Below, piece after piece: positions 36,110 to 47,812 of a DNA stretch of 64,000 nt. The stretch is taken from contig NC_060968.1 of assembly GCF_910589235.1 (NCBI RefSeq), positions 4,258,521 through 4,322,520 of the forward strand. Direction: 5' to 3'. The stretch is from Vespa crabro (Eukaryota > Arthropoda > Insecta > Hymenoptera > Vespidae). Position 1 is the stretch's first letter. Every line of letters begins with the position of its first letter. Below the pieces are notes generated by a model that saw only the letters and a list, made by a program, of their open reading frames with translations, searched no databases and was not told the DNA's origin. A program made the translations under genes and the position numbers.

Positions 36110-36238
36110 ATGGGTCCATCCGTGGTTATATCGGTAGTGAGACGCGCTCGTTCTTATTCAAAGAAAAATCAACACGGCGAATCCGTTCAGCTTAAAGAAT
36201 ATCGACGCAATAACAAAGAGTCTCGGCATCATCAAATG
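36110..36238 (+). CDS. Candidate 5' exon (possibly alternative first exon of Rab32)
   Basis: GC-normal exon-like block ending in the strong donor ATG|GTGAGT. From the ATG at 36110 it is open for 43 codons (MGPSVVISVVRRARSYSKKN) and leaves in phase 0, which fits the Rab32 GTPase exon at 48671. Against a coding role: upstream ATGs at 36096 and 36102, the latter with a strong context, open a short frame MAEWVHPWLYR that stops at once. The exon may therefore be 5' UTR. An upstream Inr-like TCAGAC is present. Confidence 0.35.
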
Positions 36239-36578
36239 GTGAGTTTTTAATTATTAATCATTTTTTATATTTTTTGTTTTCATTGTTTTTTTTCTTCAAT
36301 TTGTCAATACTACACGTTTCTGTGTGTTCGATACTCATAAAGTATTTGCGAATTCGCCAGACGCGGTGTTTTTGAATGGTATTTGAAACAAATAAGATGT
36401 ATTACGACAACAACGATCAATTTTCTAAGATTATTTACATTTATGTCTTGTTAATCTCTATCTAATCTTTTAACGTTACACTCGAGTACCTATTTCGAAA
36501 TTCGCGCCTCTCGTTTGATTCTTATATGCATTCGATGGGTGCTTGCATGCGTGTGATGACACGCATATGCGTTCCTCT

Positions 36579-36627
<49 letters not shown>

Positions 36628-37199
36628 GTATATGTACAGCTATATACATAGGTTAAACTTCATGTTTGAAGATTAGATTATTGAAACGTCTCTCTTTACA
36701 AATGAAGAATTATTACTGATAACGTAGGTACAATGATCGTTTAGTCGTGTAATAAAATAACAAGTAAATATATCATTTGTGAGGCAACGAAAATGAAAAA
36801 AAAACTGATCTACGATTCTTCATATATATATATATATATTCGTATATATAAAATATATTTTATATATATATATATACACATACACACACACACACATATA
36901 TATGTATATATATAAATAGCTACTGTTTTTTCTTGGACGAATGCCAATATTATACATATCATCCTATACTGCATTATCAAACAAGTTTTATCAATTCGAA
37001 GTAACGAATCAAAAAAACGTCATCTCTTCTTATCTTTCTCTCTTACAAATGAGAAACGACACGACGTTATAGATAATCTACGTAAAAAGACGTCTGCTTT
37101 ATCTAATCGGATCAGAGATTTGATTGATAAACTTGTTGGTGAGTATGTACGACGAAGATACAACAATTTGAGAAGTGAGGTGTGTGTGTGTGTGTGGTA

Positions 37200-37246
<47 letters not shown>

Positions 37247-37383
37247 ATATATAAACATACGTAATGTAAATACAGTCAATTTCAAATGAATCGGAAAGGG
37301 GGTTTGCTTACTATAAAGTTTATGATCTATATTTAACCTAATCGAACTTATTGTTCGTTCGAGAATTTTATTTAATTTTAGTT

Positions 37384-37419
<36 letters not shown>

Positions 37420-38162
37420 CTTTCTTTTGCGACGTTAGATTTTTAGATTAAAAGTATGCGCAATGATATTTTTTTATAGAAAATGTTTTCCTCTTTTTTA
37501 TCTTTTTATTTTTTTTTTTTTTTTGTTTTTTTTTCCTTCCTTTCGATAACAACAATTGTTAGTTAAGTCGATGGTGGCGTTGCAAACGAAAAATATTGGG
37601 GGTGGGGGGAGAGGTTAGATAGTTTGTAAAAATTAATTATTTTTATTTATGACATTGTTACCATTAATGAGAATTATATTAACATAGTGGGAGGTATGTA
37701 GGTATGTTAGAAAAAATGCAAATGTGGACGAAAATAAAAGACTTAATCTTTAATCCAATACTAATCCGATCAATAAACGTACATACTTATAATAGACGTC
37801 ATCAATTGAACTTACAAAAGCGAATGAATATTTTTTATTCTGTTTTGTTGTTTTCTCTACTCCTTTTTTCGATTGTTTCCTGTAATTAGCGAAGAATAAT
37901 TTAATAGCATTGAAAAAGTTCAATAGTTCAAGAGTTCAAGAGTTTTCGTCTTGAGGCATGCGGCACTTACATTAAGAAAAGTGTATGTATGTATATAATA
38001 ATCTTAATTTGGTTTATAGTACGATATATATACATATGTATATATATATATATATACATATGTATATATATATATATATACATATGTATATATATAGATT
38101 CACATAAACATATTTTTCTTTCTTGTCTTCTTTTATCTCAATATTTGGAAGGAGATTTTAAC

Positions 38163-38222
<60 letters not shown>

Positions 38223-38596
38223 GTCTCTCTCTATTCTCGCAATAATGATTTGATACATCGTATATTAAATGATGTAATAATGCCGTCAGAATCACACGTA
38301 ATTATTATCATATATTTCATATTTGATGGATGGAATGAGAGAATGATACACATACGTACCATACGTACGATGAATTTTAGAGAAAAAGATGAAAGATTAG
38401 TCGAATTTTTTTTTTTTTCTGGTTTATCATTCGCTCAGATTATTGGCGCCGAAGGTTGATATCGTTCGAAATAAAAAAAAAAAAAAAAACAAATTAAAAA
38501 GAAAAAGAAAAGAGAACATCTTTGGTTCTTTTTTACGGCTTATTTTCTCTCTTTTCTCTATACAATAATGATATTTTTATCATGTCAAAAAAGAAA

Positions 38597-38647
<51 letters not shown>

Positions 38648-38965
38648 ATCAGATGTGATCGTTCAATGTTATATTAATATTACAATTTTGCGAACCGTAC
38701 AAGGTCAGTTTCAAATTGTTCAAATATAAATTGATATCAAGAATCTGTATATTTTTTTTTCTTGTTTTAACTTTTTTTTTTTATGAATATTCGATCTAAT
38801 TTTATCGACACACACACACACGCACACACACACACACACACATGTTTATATTTGATTGTGTGATAGTAAATTGGATTAGTAAGGAAGAAGACAAATTAAA
38901 AAGTTTCTTGCAATGTTTTTCATATAAAATGTTATTTTCCTCATAATTTTTCCTATCTAAATGTG

Positions 38966-39016
<51 letters not shown>

Positions 39017-39121
39017 AAATTGGAGAAAAGAAGAGGGTAAATTAAAAAGTTTTCTATTGAATTTTTACACGCGATGGGTTACGAACTATTTTTATTATAA
39101 TTTTTCTATTAAAACGTATTT

Positions 39122-39156
<35 letters not shown>

Positions 39157-39484
39157 AATCATCGATATAACGCGTAACATTATTTCTCTATTTTAAGCAG
39201 TCTCCTTTTCTTTTTTTATTTTGCCGAACTTTTTTAATGATTAATTTGAGACTGTCACTGAATATCGTAACGACAGATATGATTAGTCGTTGTACTATTA
39301 AAAAATTGTCGGCATTCTTGATAAGTATTGAACGATAGTCATCCTTCTTCTTATCTCCTCCTAGCCGTTCAATTTTTTTTTTTTTTTTTTTTCATCGAAC
39401 GTATAGAAAAATATATCTCTATGTGTGCACGCGCGTGTGCGTGTGTGCGTATGTACATATATATATATCTATGAGAAAGAGAGT

Positions 39485-39515
<31 letters not shown>

Positions 39516-40075
39516 AGGGAGAGATAGAGGGAGATAGATAGAGATAGGGAAGTGGTCCACGCAATGTATACTTAGGAAACTGCGTCCATCTCTCTATAAA
39601 TTGATCGTCGTGCGTGCGACGAGATATTAAGTTCTTTTTTCTTTTCTTTTCTTTTTTTTTTTTTTGTTTTTTATTATTACTTTTTATTTTTTTTATTTTT
39701 TTGACTCTCATTATAGAGATGATAACGAATGGGACCGATAACGTCCAGCGAACTCGGACTAATATATTCTGCGACTTTGTACTCAGCGAACACACGATCT
39801 TTCTCGTTACAACGTGACTCTTTAATATTTTCTTGCTTCTTCTTTTCTCTTTTCATTCTTTTTTTTTTTCCCCTTTTTTCCGGTAAGAAACGGACCCGCA
39901 CGGAAAAAGAAACAATTAATTAATTAATCAATTAATTAGGAGAGAAAAGAGAAAGTGATATACATACGTTTTATATTTTGTTTGTTATTATTATCGAAGT
40001 GCATATAATTGATTATTGAAAATTAAATCGATCGAAATTCGTCATTGATCATATCGATCTTTATTTTCTTTTCTT

Positions 40076-40147
<72 letters not shown>

Positions 40148-40356
40148 CGTTCAAATGAAAGAATCAAATTAAGCAGTTTCACGTGTAATAAGTGCGATGA
40201 GGTGTGATTTTATTGATAGATCGTATCGAAATAATCGTTTACGTGGACGAAATCGACGATTACGATTGTAAGATTAGGTATTATTTAGAAAAAGTAAAAG
40301 GTATAGTAAGAGAGACAGAGAGAGAAAGAGAGATAGAAAGAGAGAGAGAGAGAGAG
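36239..40356 (+). other. Putative long 5' intron of the Rab32 locus
   Basis: Dominated by simple repeats: (CT)n 36581-36626, (TA)n around 36822-36910 and 37204-37240, T-rich 37381-37430, (TA)n 38026-38095, (CT)n 38163-38232, (GA)n 38598-38643, (CA)n 38810-38840, (ATT)n 38968-39015 and 39123-39155, (GA)n 39482-39512, and a 71-nt T run at 40077-40147. No confident exon; 39717-39815 is compositionally normal but has no recognised product. Confidence 0.5.
40077..40147. repeat. Uninterrupted poly-T, 71 nt
   Basis: A single homopolymer run of 71 T, the longest in the window. It is either a retrotransposition-type A-tail in minus orientation or replication slippage. No target-site duplication or element body was recognised beside it. 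Confidence 0.9.
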
Positions 40357-40560
40357 ATGTTGGACCGAAATGTTGTGTTAGTGTTACGTACGAGACAAGA
40401 GAGAACAGAAAGACGTTTGAAACATAAAAAGGAGGCGAATCCACCCCCAATGGAACCACCCCCACAATTGTTGAATAATAATCATCTTTATCTCGATCTT
40501 AATATGAAACTTGGTTGTGGCAATAAATTGCATCAGGATAATTTCAGGACGATAAAAAAG
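40357..40560 (+). CDS. Candidate alternative first exon (Rab32 locus)
   Basis: After a (GA)n leader, the ATG at 40357 opens 68 codons (MLDRNVVLVLRTRQERTERR, later NPPPMEPPPQLLNNNHLYLD), ending AAAAAG|GTAATT in phase 0. Codon use looks protein-like and differs from the surrounding repeats. The phase fits the GTPase exon at 48671. No homolog recognised; transcript support would be needed to assign it. Confidence 0.4.
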
Positions 40561-41860
40561 GTAATTAAAAAGGAAATTTGTAATTTAAGTGGTTCGCATA
40601 TAAAGTGTTACATATTTTCTTTTTATTTGTTTTTTTTTTCTTTTTTTGTATGCAACATTTTTCTATTTAAACAATTTTTTTTTGATAATAATAATTACTA
40701 TTATTATTATTATTGTTATTAAATGACAACGTGCAGTACTCAAATTCTAACAAAAAGATACAAATAATTTTATGAAATGTTATTAAAAAAAAAAAAAAAA
40801 AAAAAAAGAGTGAGAGGGGAAAAAATAAATCGCTATTAATCGTAATATTTTTCATGTAGATCATCTTTGTAAATATTTCTCTTTTTTCTTTTTTTCTTGC
40901 TTTTTAAGAAATAAAATCATTTATCGTTGAACTATTATTTAATAAGATGAAATAATTAATATGTTCCATGTTATCTACTTTCTGTTGCAATCTGATGAGT
41001 CATAAAATCGAAAAGTTTACAAAAATATCGAATGATTTTAAATAATATTTATTTAATATCATCAATATATACAAAATACGATTACAAATATTTTTACGTT
41101 GCAATGCTTATGTGGTTATCAAAGACAGCCATCCAATTAACTATTCATTACATAAATGGAACGTGTAATTATTAATGTTAGTTCGTATTTACGCTTGAAA
41201 ATTAAAAAAAAAAAGAAAAAGAAATAATAATAATAAAAAAAAAGAGAAAAAAAAGAAACGAGCTGAGTAAGTTAATTAATGTGTTCAAGTGATCAATCGA
41301 GTAAAATACGATTGATCATTCTTTTATACATGGAAATGTGTATAAAACAAAAAATTGTATAAAATTTTCAAACAAACATTTTGCTTATTGCTATATTATT
41401 TATAATTTTTATTACATTTTATATTATTGCGTATATCCTATTTATGAATTATCAGTATACATAACTATATAATGATTTTATAATATTTATACGAATTTAG
41501 TTATTATTTTTTAAAATGGTACGAGTTTATTTTATTTTACACACACACACACACACACATATAAATTGTCAGTAAAACTAGTATCTTATATAAGTATTAA
41601 GCAAACAAGTACAACCTGACCTCGTGATCATGGTACATGTCTTCTCTGTTCTCCGTTCACGTGGGTGGTTGACCGTATGGAATTATTATAAAAGATTCTC
41701 TTAGTTATTATAACGAAATATAAATATTAAAGAAATAATAATTAACATACTTAACATTTATTATTTTTTTCTAATTAAATTTGAAAAAGAAAAAGAAAAA
41801 GAAACATGCAAATAATTAATCGAATCAGAAATACTTTGAAATTGTATACAAAGTTCCAAG
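40561..41860. other. Non-coding stretch, Rab32 locus intron
   Basis: AT-rich with poly-A at 40784-40807 and (CA)n at 41540-41560. No exon recognised. Confidence 0.45.
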
Positions 41861-41911
41861 ATGGCAGTCGATGGCCATCATGGTCATCATATTGATCATG
41901 TCGATAAATAA
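41861..41911 (+). other. His-rich small ORF
   Basis: ATG in a good context (CAAGATGG) opens a 16-codon frame, MAVDGHHGHHIDHVDK, then TAA. Six of 16 residues are His. It could be a uORF or chance; no homolog recognised. Confidence 0.2.
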
Positions 41912-41959
41912 GAAAATAATCGATAAATTAAACGGTCGGTGTTGTTAAAATGGTTGACA

Positions 41960-42030
41960 TTAAACCAACTTCTGTTGCAATTGAGTAATTACATAGTCAG
42001 CTATGTGATTACTATTTACATAAGTCTGTC
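41960..42030 (-). other. Possible terminal exon of a small minus-strand gene
   Basis: Acceptor TTTCAATAG after a long pyrimidine (CT) tract is followed by a frame reading RQTYVNSNHIADYVITQL...KLV (A| carried from the preceding exon) and TAA. It would pair with the open, non-repetitive segment 42175-42270 (HKLQLFEQTDREQVTNLLCN), whose candidate donor A|GTATAT matches in phase. Product not recognised. The segment may instead be noncoding. Confidence 0.25.
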
Positions 42031-42041
42031 CTATTGAAAGA

Positions 42042-42109
<68 letters not shown>

Positions 42110-42437
42110 GAAATAGATAGATAGATAGATAGATAGATAAATAGGTAGATAGATGAATGAATAGGATATACTGTAGACATTGGGTTGATTACATAACAAA
42201 TTTGTAACTTGTTCTCGATCTGTCTGTTCGAATAATTGTAACTTATGCGATATATGATGCGTTGACAAAAAGACTTACTCTAATTCCAGTATGTCAGTAT
42301 GATCATTTATAGTGTAGGTCATGTAAAATATGTATGGACATAAGGCCGATATATGCGTAAAATTAAGATGATATATATTTTGTGCGTGTATGTGTGCATA
42401 TGTGCATATATATATATATATGCACATATTAACTATA

Positions 42438-42496
<59 letters not shown>

Positions 42497-42624
42497 TGTC
42501 TCTTGTATTTATAAAGGTATCAACATAACAAAGATCATGTTGGTTAGTGTATTGGTGTTGACACTGGTTCTGGTCCCTCTGGCTGAGGTTGTAAAGGATA
42601 TGTAATACTTTATGAAGAAAAAGA

Positions 42625-42676
<52 letters not shown>

Positions 42677-43452
42677 GGAGAGGGAAAGAGGTGAAGGGAG
42701 ATATTTCCCCCACTTTAGTTACCTTCGAGATTTTTATATCAACATATTAGTGTACATCAGAACACCGTAGGCTTTACAGTGTTTTCGCGAGCTAGAATAC
42801 TTTTCAAAGAATTTTTTTTTTTTTTAATGATCTTTTTGTTCGGAATTTTATTTCGTCTTTTTTTTTCTACATATATATTTTTATTTTTTTTTTTTTTCCT
42901 ATTTTTTTTATTTTTTATTATTACCTTTGAGTAATAGTTCAGTGATAGACCATCGAATAGATCCTAAAATTCGTAATTTCGTTGAAGTTGAATCAGGAAG
43001 ATTGTGCTCATTGAGAATTAGTATGAAGAAAGAAGGAGGAAAGGGGTAACGGAAGGAAAAGAAAAAGAAAAAAAATAATAATACTAATAAAAAGAAAGAA
43101 AAGGAGGGAAGGGTGTGAAGGGTTGTTGTTAGAGACAGACGACGTGTCGGATTATCCGTCGGTGGCCGATCGAAACCGAGAAAGCGAGCTGTTCTAAGGT
43201 TTCCTCGGATAGCACGGTGAAGCCAAGTTGTGGAGTCTGTCCGAGTTGTAACGAGAGCGAGACTGATAAAGAGAGAAAGAAATAGAAAGATAGAAAGGAA
43301 AGAAAAAGAAAAAGAAAAAGAAAAAGAAGGAAAAAAAAGAGAGAAAGATTATATATATATATATATTATTTCTTATTCTCTTTTTTCTTTTCCCTTCCTC
43401 CTTGGAGGTTCAAACAAAGTATTTTAAAGTGTCTCGAGATCACGTGTCCATC
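42031..43452. other. Repeat-rich upstream region and 5' UTR of the long Rab32 transcript
   Basis: (GA)n 42050-42105, GATA units 42113-42140, (TA)n 42435-42494 and (GA)n 42627-42676. A CpG-containing block at 43130-43260 probably holds the transcription start and 5' UTR of the transcript beginning at ATG 43453. A 22-codon hydrophobic frame at 42539-42607 (MLVSVLVLTLVLVPLAEVVK) is an unsupported small ORF. Confidence 0.4.
42435..42494. repeat. (TA)n microsatellite
   Basis: About 30 TA units with one CA interruption. Confidence 0.9.
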
Positions 43453-45034
43453 ATGGATCATGGTAATGGTAGTGGAAACGAGGGTGGCAGTTCACCAGAC
43501 ACCGTACTAGCTCGTTCCTCATCAGACGAGGATAGACAAAGAAATCCTGAAAGTACTTCCGGTGAATATGTTACTGTTGCCGGTAGCAGTTCAAGTTTGG
43601 ATACTTTAGCTGGTCAACCTTGTACGACAACAAAGACTACCGTCAGTACGGTTACTAAACCAACTACTACTAATACTTTACCAAACGAGGAAAAGAGGAA
43701 AGGTAGTGGTGGTGGTGGTGCTGGTAGTGGTGGTAGTGGCGGAGGAGGAGGAGGAGGAGGAGGAGGAGGAGGAAGGTTTGGTATATTGAAGAATAGCTTT
43801 AGGAAGGATGGTGCTGGATTGTTCAAGATGAAAAAGAAGACAATTCGTGGGATGGAAGGAACCGGCGATGGTACAACTATCGAGCTTGATCCTGATCCTA
43901 AAGATGATAAAGGTTAAGAAAAACCTTTATATATATTTGTTTTTTTTTTCTTTTTATCTAATTCTATTTTTCCATATGATCAAATATTGATTTTTTTTTC
44001 TATGATTAATATATAATAACAATAACAATAACAACAACAACAACAACAACAATTTGGCTGTTAGATGAATAATTAACGATCGAATGTTAGGGCGATTTTT
44101 TTTTTCTGACGTTAAATTTCATTTCACGAAAATTATATTAGATTTTAGAAAAAAAAATTGAGGATGACGAGACACGGTATTGGTAGTGGTGGTGGTGATG
44201 GTGGTGGTATTGTTGGTGGTTAGGGGAGGATAGAGTAGGGAGAGGGAAAAAATGCTTTGATCGGCAATCGTCTCTTTCGTTCTCAGACTCCTCAAGTCGC
44301 AAGAAGGTACAACGTAGTCGACAACAACAGGAAGAAACGGAGGATGATCAAAGAACTACTGCGTCGATTAATGTTACAACCGTGGAGAGTCCTGGTGTGA
44401 TATTAAAGAAGAAAAAGTCACATTCCTTGGTACGGAGATTAAGTCTAAATAAATTTCGATTATCAACGGATCAATCATCGCAACAACAATCTCAACAACA
44501 AGACGAAGCGAGAAGAAGGACACCGGATGGCGGTGATAGCAGCCAATCTCAAAGCCAATCCTCTCAAGACTCGCCCAGTCACTCGGACAGCCCTAAGAAA
44601 TTTACTAGGAAGGGATTAGACGTTGAAAAAAGTGTCTTCAGGGGTATACGGCATCGTTCTAAAGCCGACTCCGAACAGCTCGTAGGGGAGAGGGAAGGAG
44701 GAGAGAAGAAGGGAGAAACGAAGAAACCGGAGATGCTGATCGCGAAACCGGTGAGCACTGTCACTGTAGTACAACGCAGGTCTCCGTCGTTGACCATCAG
44801 AAGTGTTCCTAAGAGTTCTCAGCAACACGGTGAGCGTAATATGGTGACATTTTTTGAGGAAGTAGATCGATTAGGATTTATTGTTTAACCCTTTCGCCTC
44901 TAATTATTGGCTAAGTATTTTCAAAGCTTTGATCAATATTTTAAATATATGATCAGTATTTATAAGAAAATGTATCGATAATCCTGCGGGTTGCAACTCT
45001 GGCATTCGGTTATATATATTGATTAATATATAAC

Positions 45035-45081
<47 letters not shown>

Positions 45082-45254
45082 CATACCGTTAATTAATAAA
45101 ATACTGATCAAATAAATATAGAAGTGGTTAATTTTTTTTTTATTTTTTTATTTTTTTTTTAAATTAGATCTCAGAAGAAGAGAAAATTTTATTTATCAGC
45201 TGATACACTCAATAGGGCATTTAGTTTTTCTTTTCTTTTTTTTCCCGTTTCTTG

Positions 45255-45290
<36 letters not shown>

Positions 45291-46025
45291 TCTCCCTTCC
45301 TCTCTCTCTCTTCTATTCTCGAAATATACAGAATCACCGGATCGACAGAGTACAGAACAAGAAAGGAAATCCGAAATCCATTGTACGTCTACTTTGCCGT
45401 ATGCAATATCAAGATGGCCGGATCAACGAAAGGAATCAACGTCGTCGGAGGTGCTGAGGCCAAAGAGATTATCGATAAAAGCCGAGTCTGATGGCGGTAG
45501 TATTATTAATACGAGGAAAACTTCGCCAGTAGAATTGCGTAGAAAATTGTCGTTATTGGAAGAGAAACGTGCGATATTTCAACGTAGATTATTCGAGAGT
45601 ACAAGAGACATCAGTGATTCTGGTGAAACGGTAATAGCCGTAACATTAGACGAGGATCGTAATAATGTTATAGAGAAATCTCATGATTTTGATTTCGACG
45701 ATAAGGATGGTAAAGATACATTGAAGAAAAAGGCAAGACACATTAGCGTAAGAAAGTTCGATACTTTTTCAACGTTCGAAGGTACTTTCGACGAGGATAC
45801 TGGATTGGGTTATTTAGCCGGGATCGAGGAGGATTATATTGAGAGATTTGATAGGCAGGACGAAGAATACGCCAAGTTACAATCAGCCATGGCACCCATG
45901 TTGGCAGCTGCCAATGATAACATTGAAAAAGCGAGATCTAGCAGCCAGGAAAGTGCGGTGAGAAAAATATCGATAAAAACGAATCGCTCTAGCTTTAGAC
46001 ACCTTATCCTTTTTTTTTCTCTCTA

Positions 46026-46070
<45 letters not shown>

Positions 46071-46925
46071 CTGTCTCTGTCTCTCTCTTATCCCCACTAT
46101 AGGGATGGGAGGGGATCGAGCGGGGAAAGATATGTATGTACATACGTAATAATCAATTATCAGATATAAATCATTCTTCTTCGTCTGCTGCTCTCAAGTA
46201 AAACAAGTGATACGAGTCAATATTCATGGAGACGACACATCTACATACACATACATATCTACATATATATATATATATATATATATATACAAACACATAT
46301 GCACAGTGCTCATTATAAGATGTAATAATTTTTTCCTTTTCCTCCTTCTTTTTTCTTATTTTTTTTTCCCCCCTTCCCATTTAATTTCGTAACGATTTGT
46401 AACCTCGAAAAGTAAATAGTCGATAGTTAAGGGGGTGATGATAAGGTGGGGGAAGAAGAAGGGGTGGAAGTAGGAGGGGGTGGGAGTAGTTACATAAAAC
46501 ACTGGTTCTCCTTTCTTGTCAAGTTGATTTTTTTCTTTTCTGTTCCTTTTTTTTTTTTTTTTTTTTTTTTGTTTTAATTACACAGTTTCACGTACGATTC
46601 TTGTTGTGTTAATTGATCAATCGTATAAATACTGACGTTATTGTCTATTATTTTTTATATATTATCGATTAGGATTGATAGAAATGATTTAATACATTTC
46701 TTTCAAATAATTATTATCCTAGTTAACACCCATGTAGCCGTTTTAGTTGATGTCTCACGATCATGTAATTTTATGATATCGAGAAGATCGATATAGACGG
46801 TTGTACCTTGTGGTCTCCAGTTTGCGGATACCCTCGATCCATTTTCCTTGATCCCTCCCTCCCTCCCATCCCTCTAACCTCCTTTCTTCTAGCAGGTTCT
46901 CAAGTTACGCGGCTTTGCGTACTTT

Positions 46926-46980
<55 letters not shown>

Positions 46981-47571
46981 TTCTCTTTAATAATGACTCT
47001 TGTCGTCTCGTTTGCTTGTATTATTGTTTGTAGTCATTTTTTTTTTTTTATATAATAATATATTCAATTTTAGGCGAGGCCCGATGATAATGAAATTGAC
47101 CTAATTTCCTTCTTCTTTTTTCTTTCTTGTTTGTTTGGTTGTTTTTCTTTCTTTTTTTTCTTTTTCTTTTTCTTTTTTTTCTTTCTTTTTTTCTTTTTTT
47201 CTTTTTCTTTTCTTTTCTTTTTTTTTTTTTGATATCGATTTTAGTCCTTAAAAAATAGATCACTTTTTCACAAAATTATTAGTATAATGTGAGTCGGGCT
47301 GATCGTAAAGACGACTTTTTTCTTCTTCTTTTTCTTTTCTTTTTTTTTTTCTTTTTTAAGCTTAATTCAATCACGTAAAAGTTTTATTTGGTGTAGTCAA
47401 ATTGTTCTTTCAATATAAGCAACTATGGAAATATCTATTATTAAATGTATATAAATTAAACGATCGTACTTATTGTATGAGAATGTTATCAGGTCGAAAG
47501 AATTATTGTTATTCTTCTAGAATCTCTTGTTTATCAACGTCTTCTTGATATACATATATATACAGGTTTAT

Positions 47572-47621
<50 letters not shown>

Positions 47622-47758
47622 GTATATATTTATTTGTACATGAAGTATAATACATTGACGCGAAACTCAGACGATGGTAGAAGTCATTTAGATTGCGACT
47701 TTCGTGCCAGCAACAGTGTACCAGCAACAGAAAGTTTCACTTGAGAAAATTTGTTAGA

Positions 47759-47812
<54 letters not shown>

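Noticed and set aside
43614..43826. Minus-strand poly-Pro frame
   Set aside because: Shadow of the (GGA)n poly-Gly coding run in the Rab32 exon on the plus strand.
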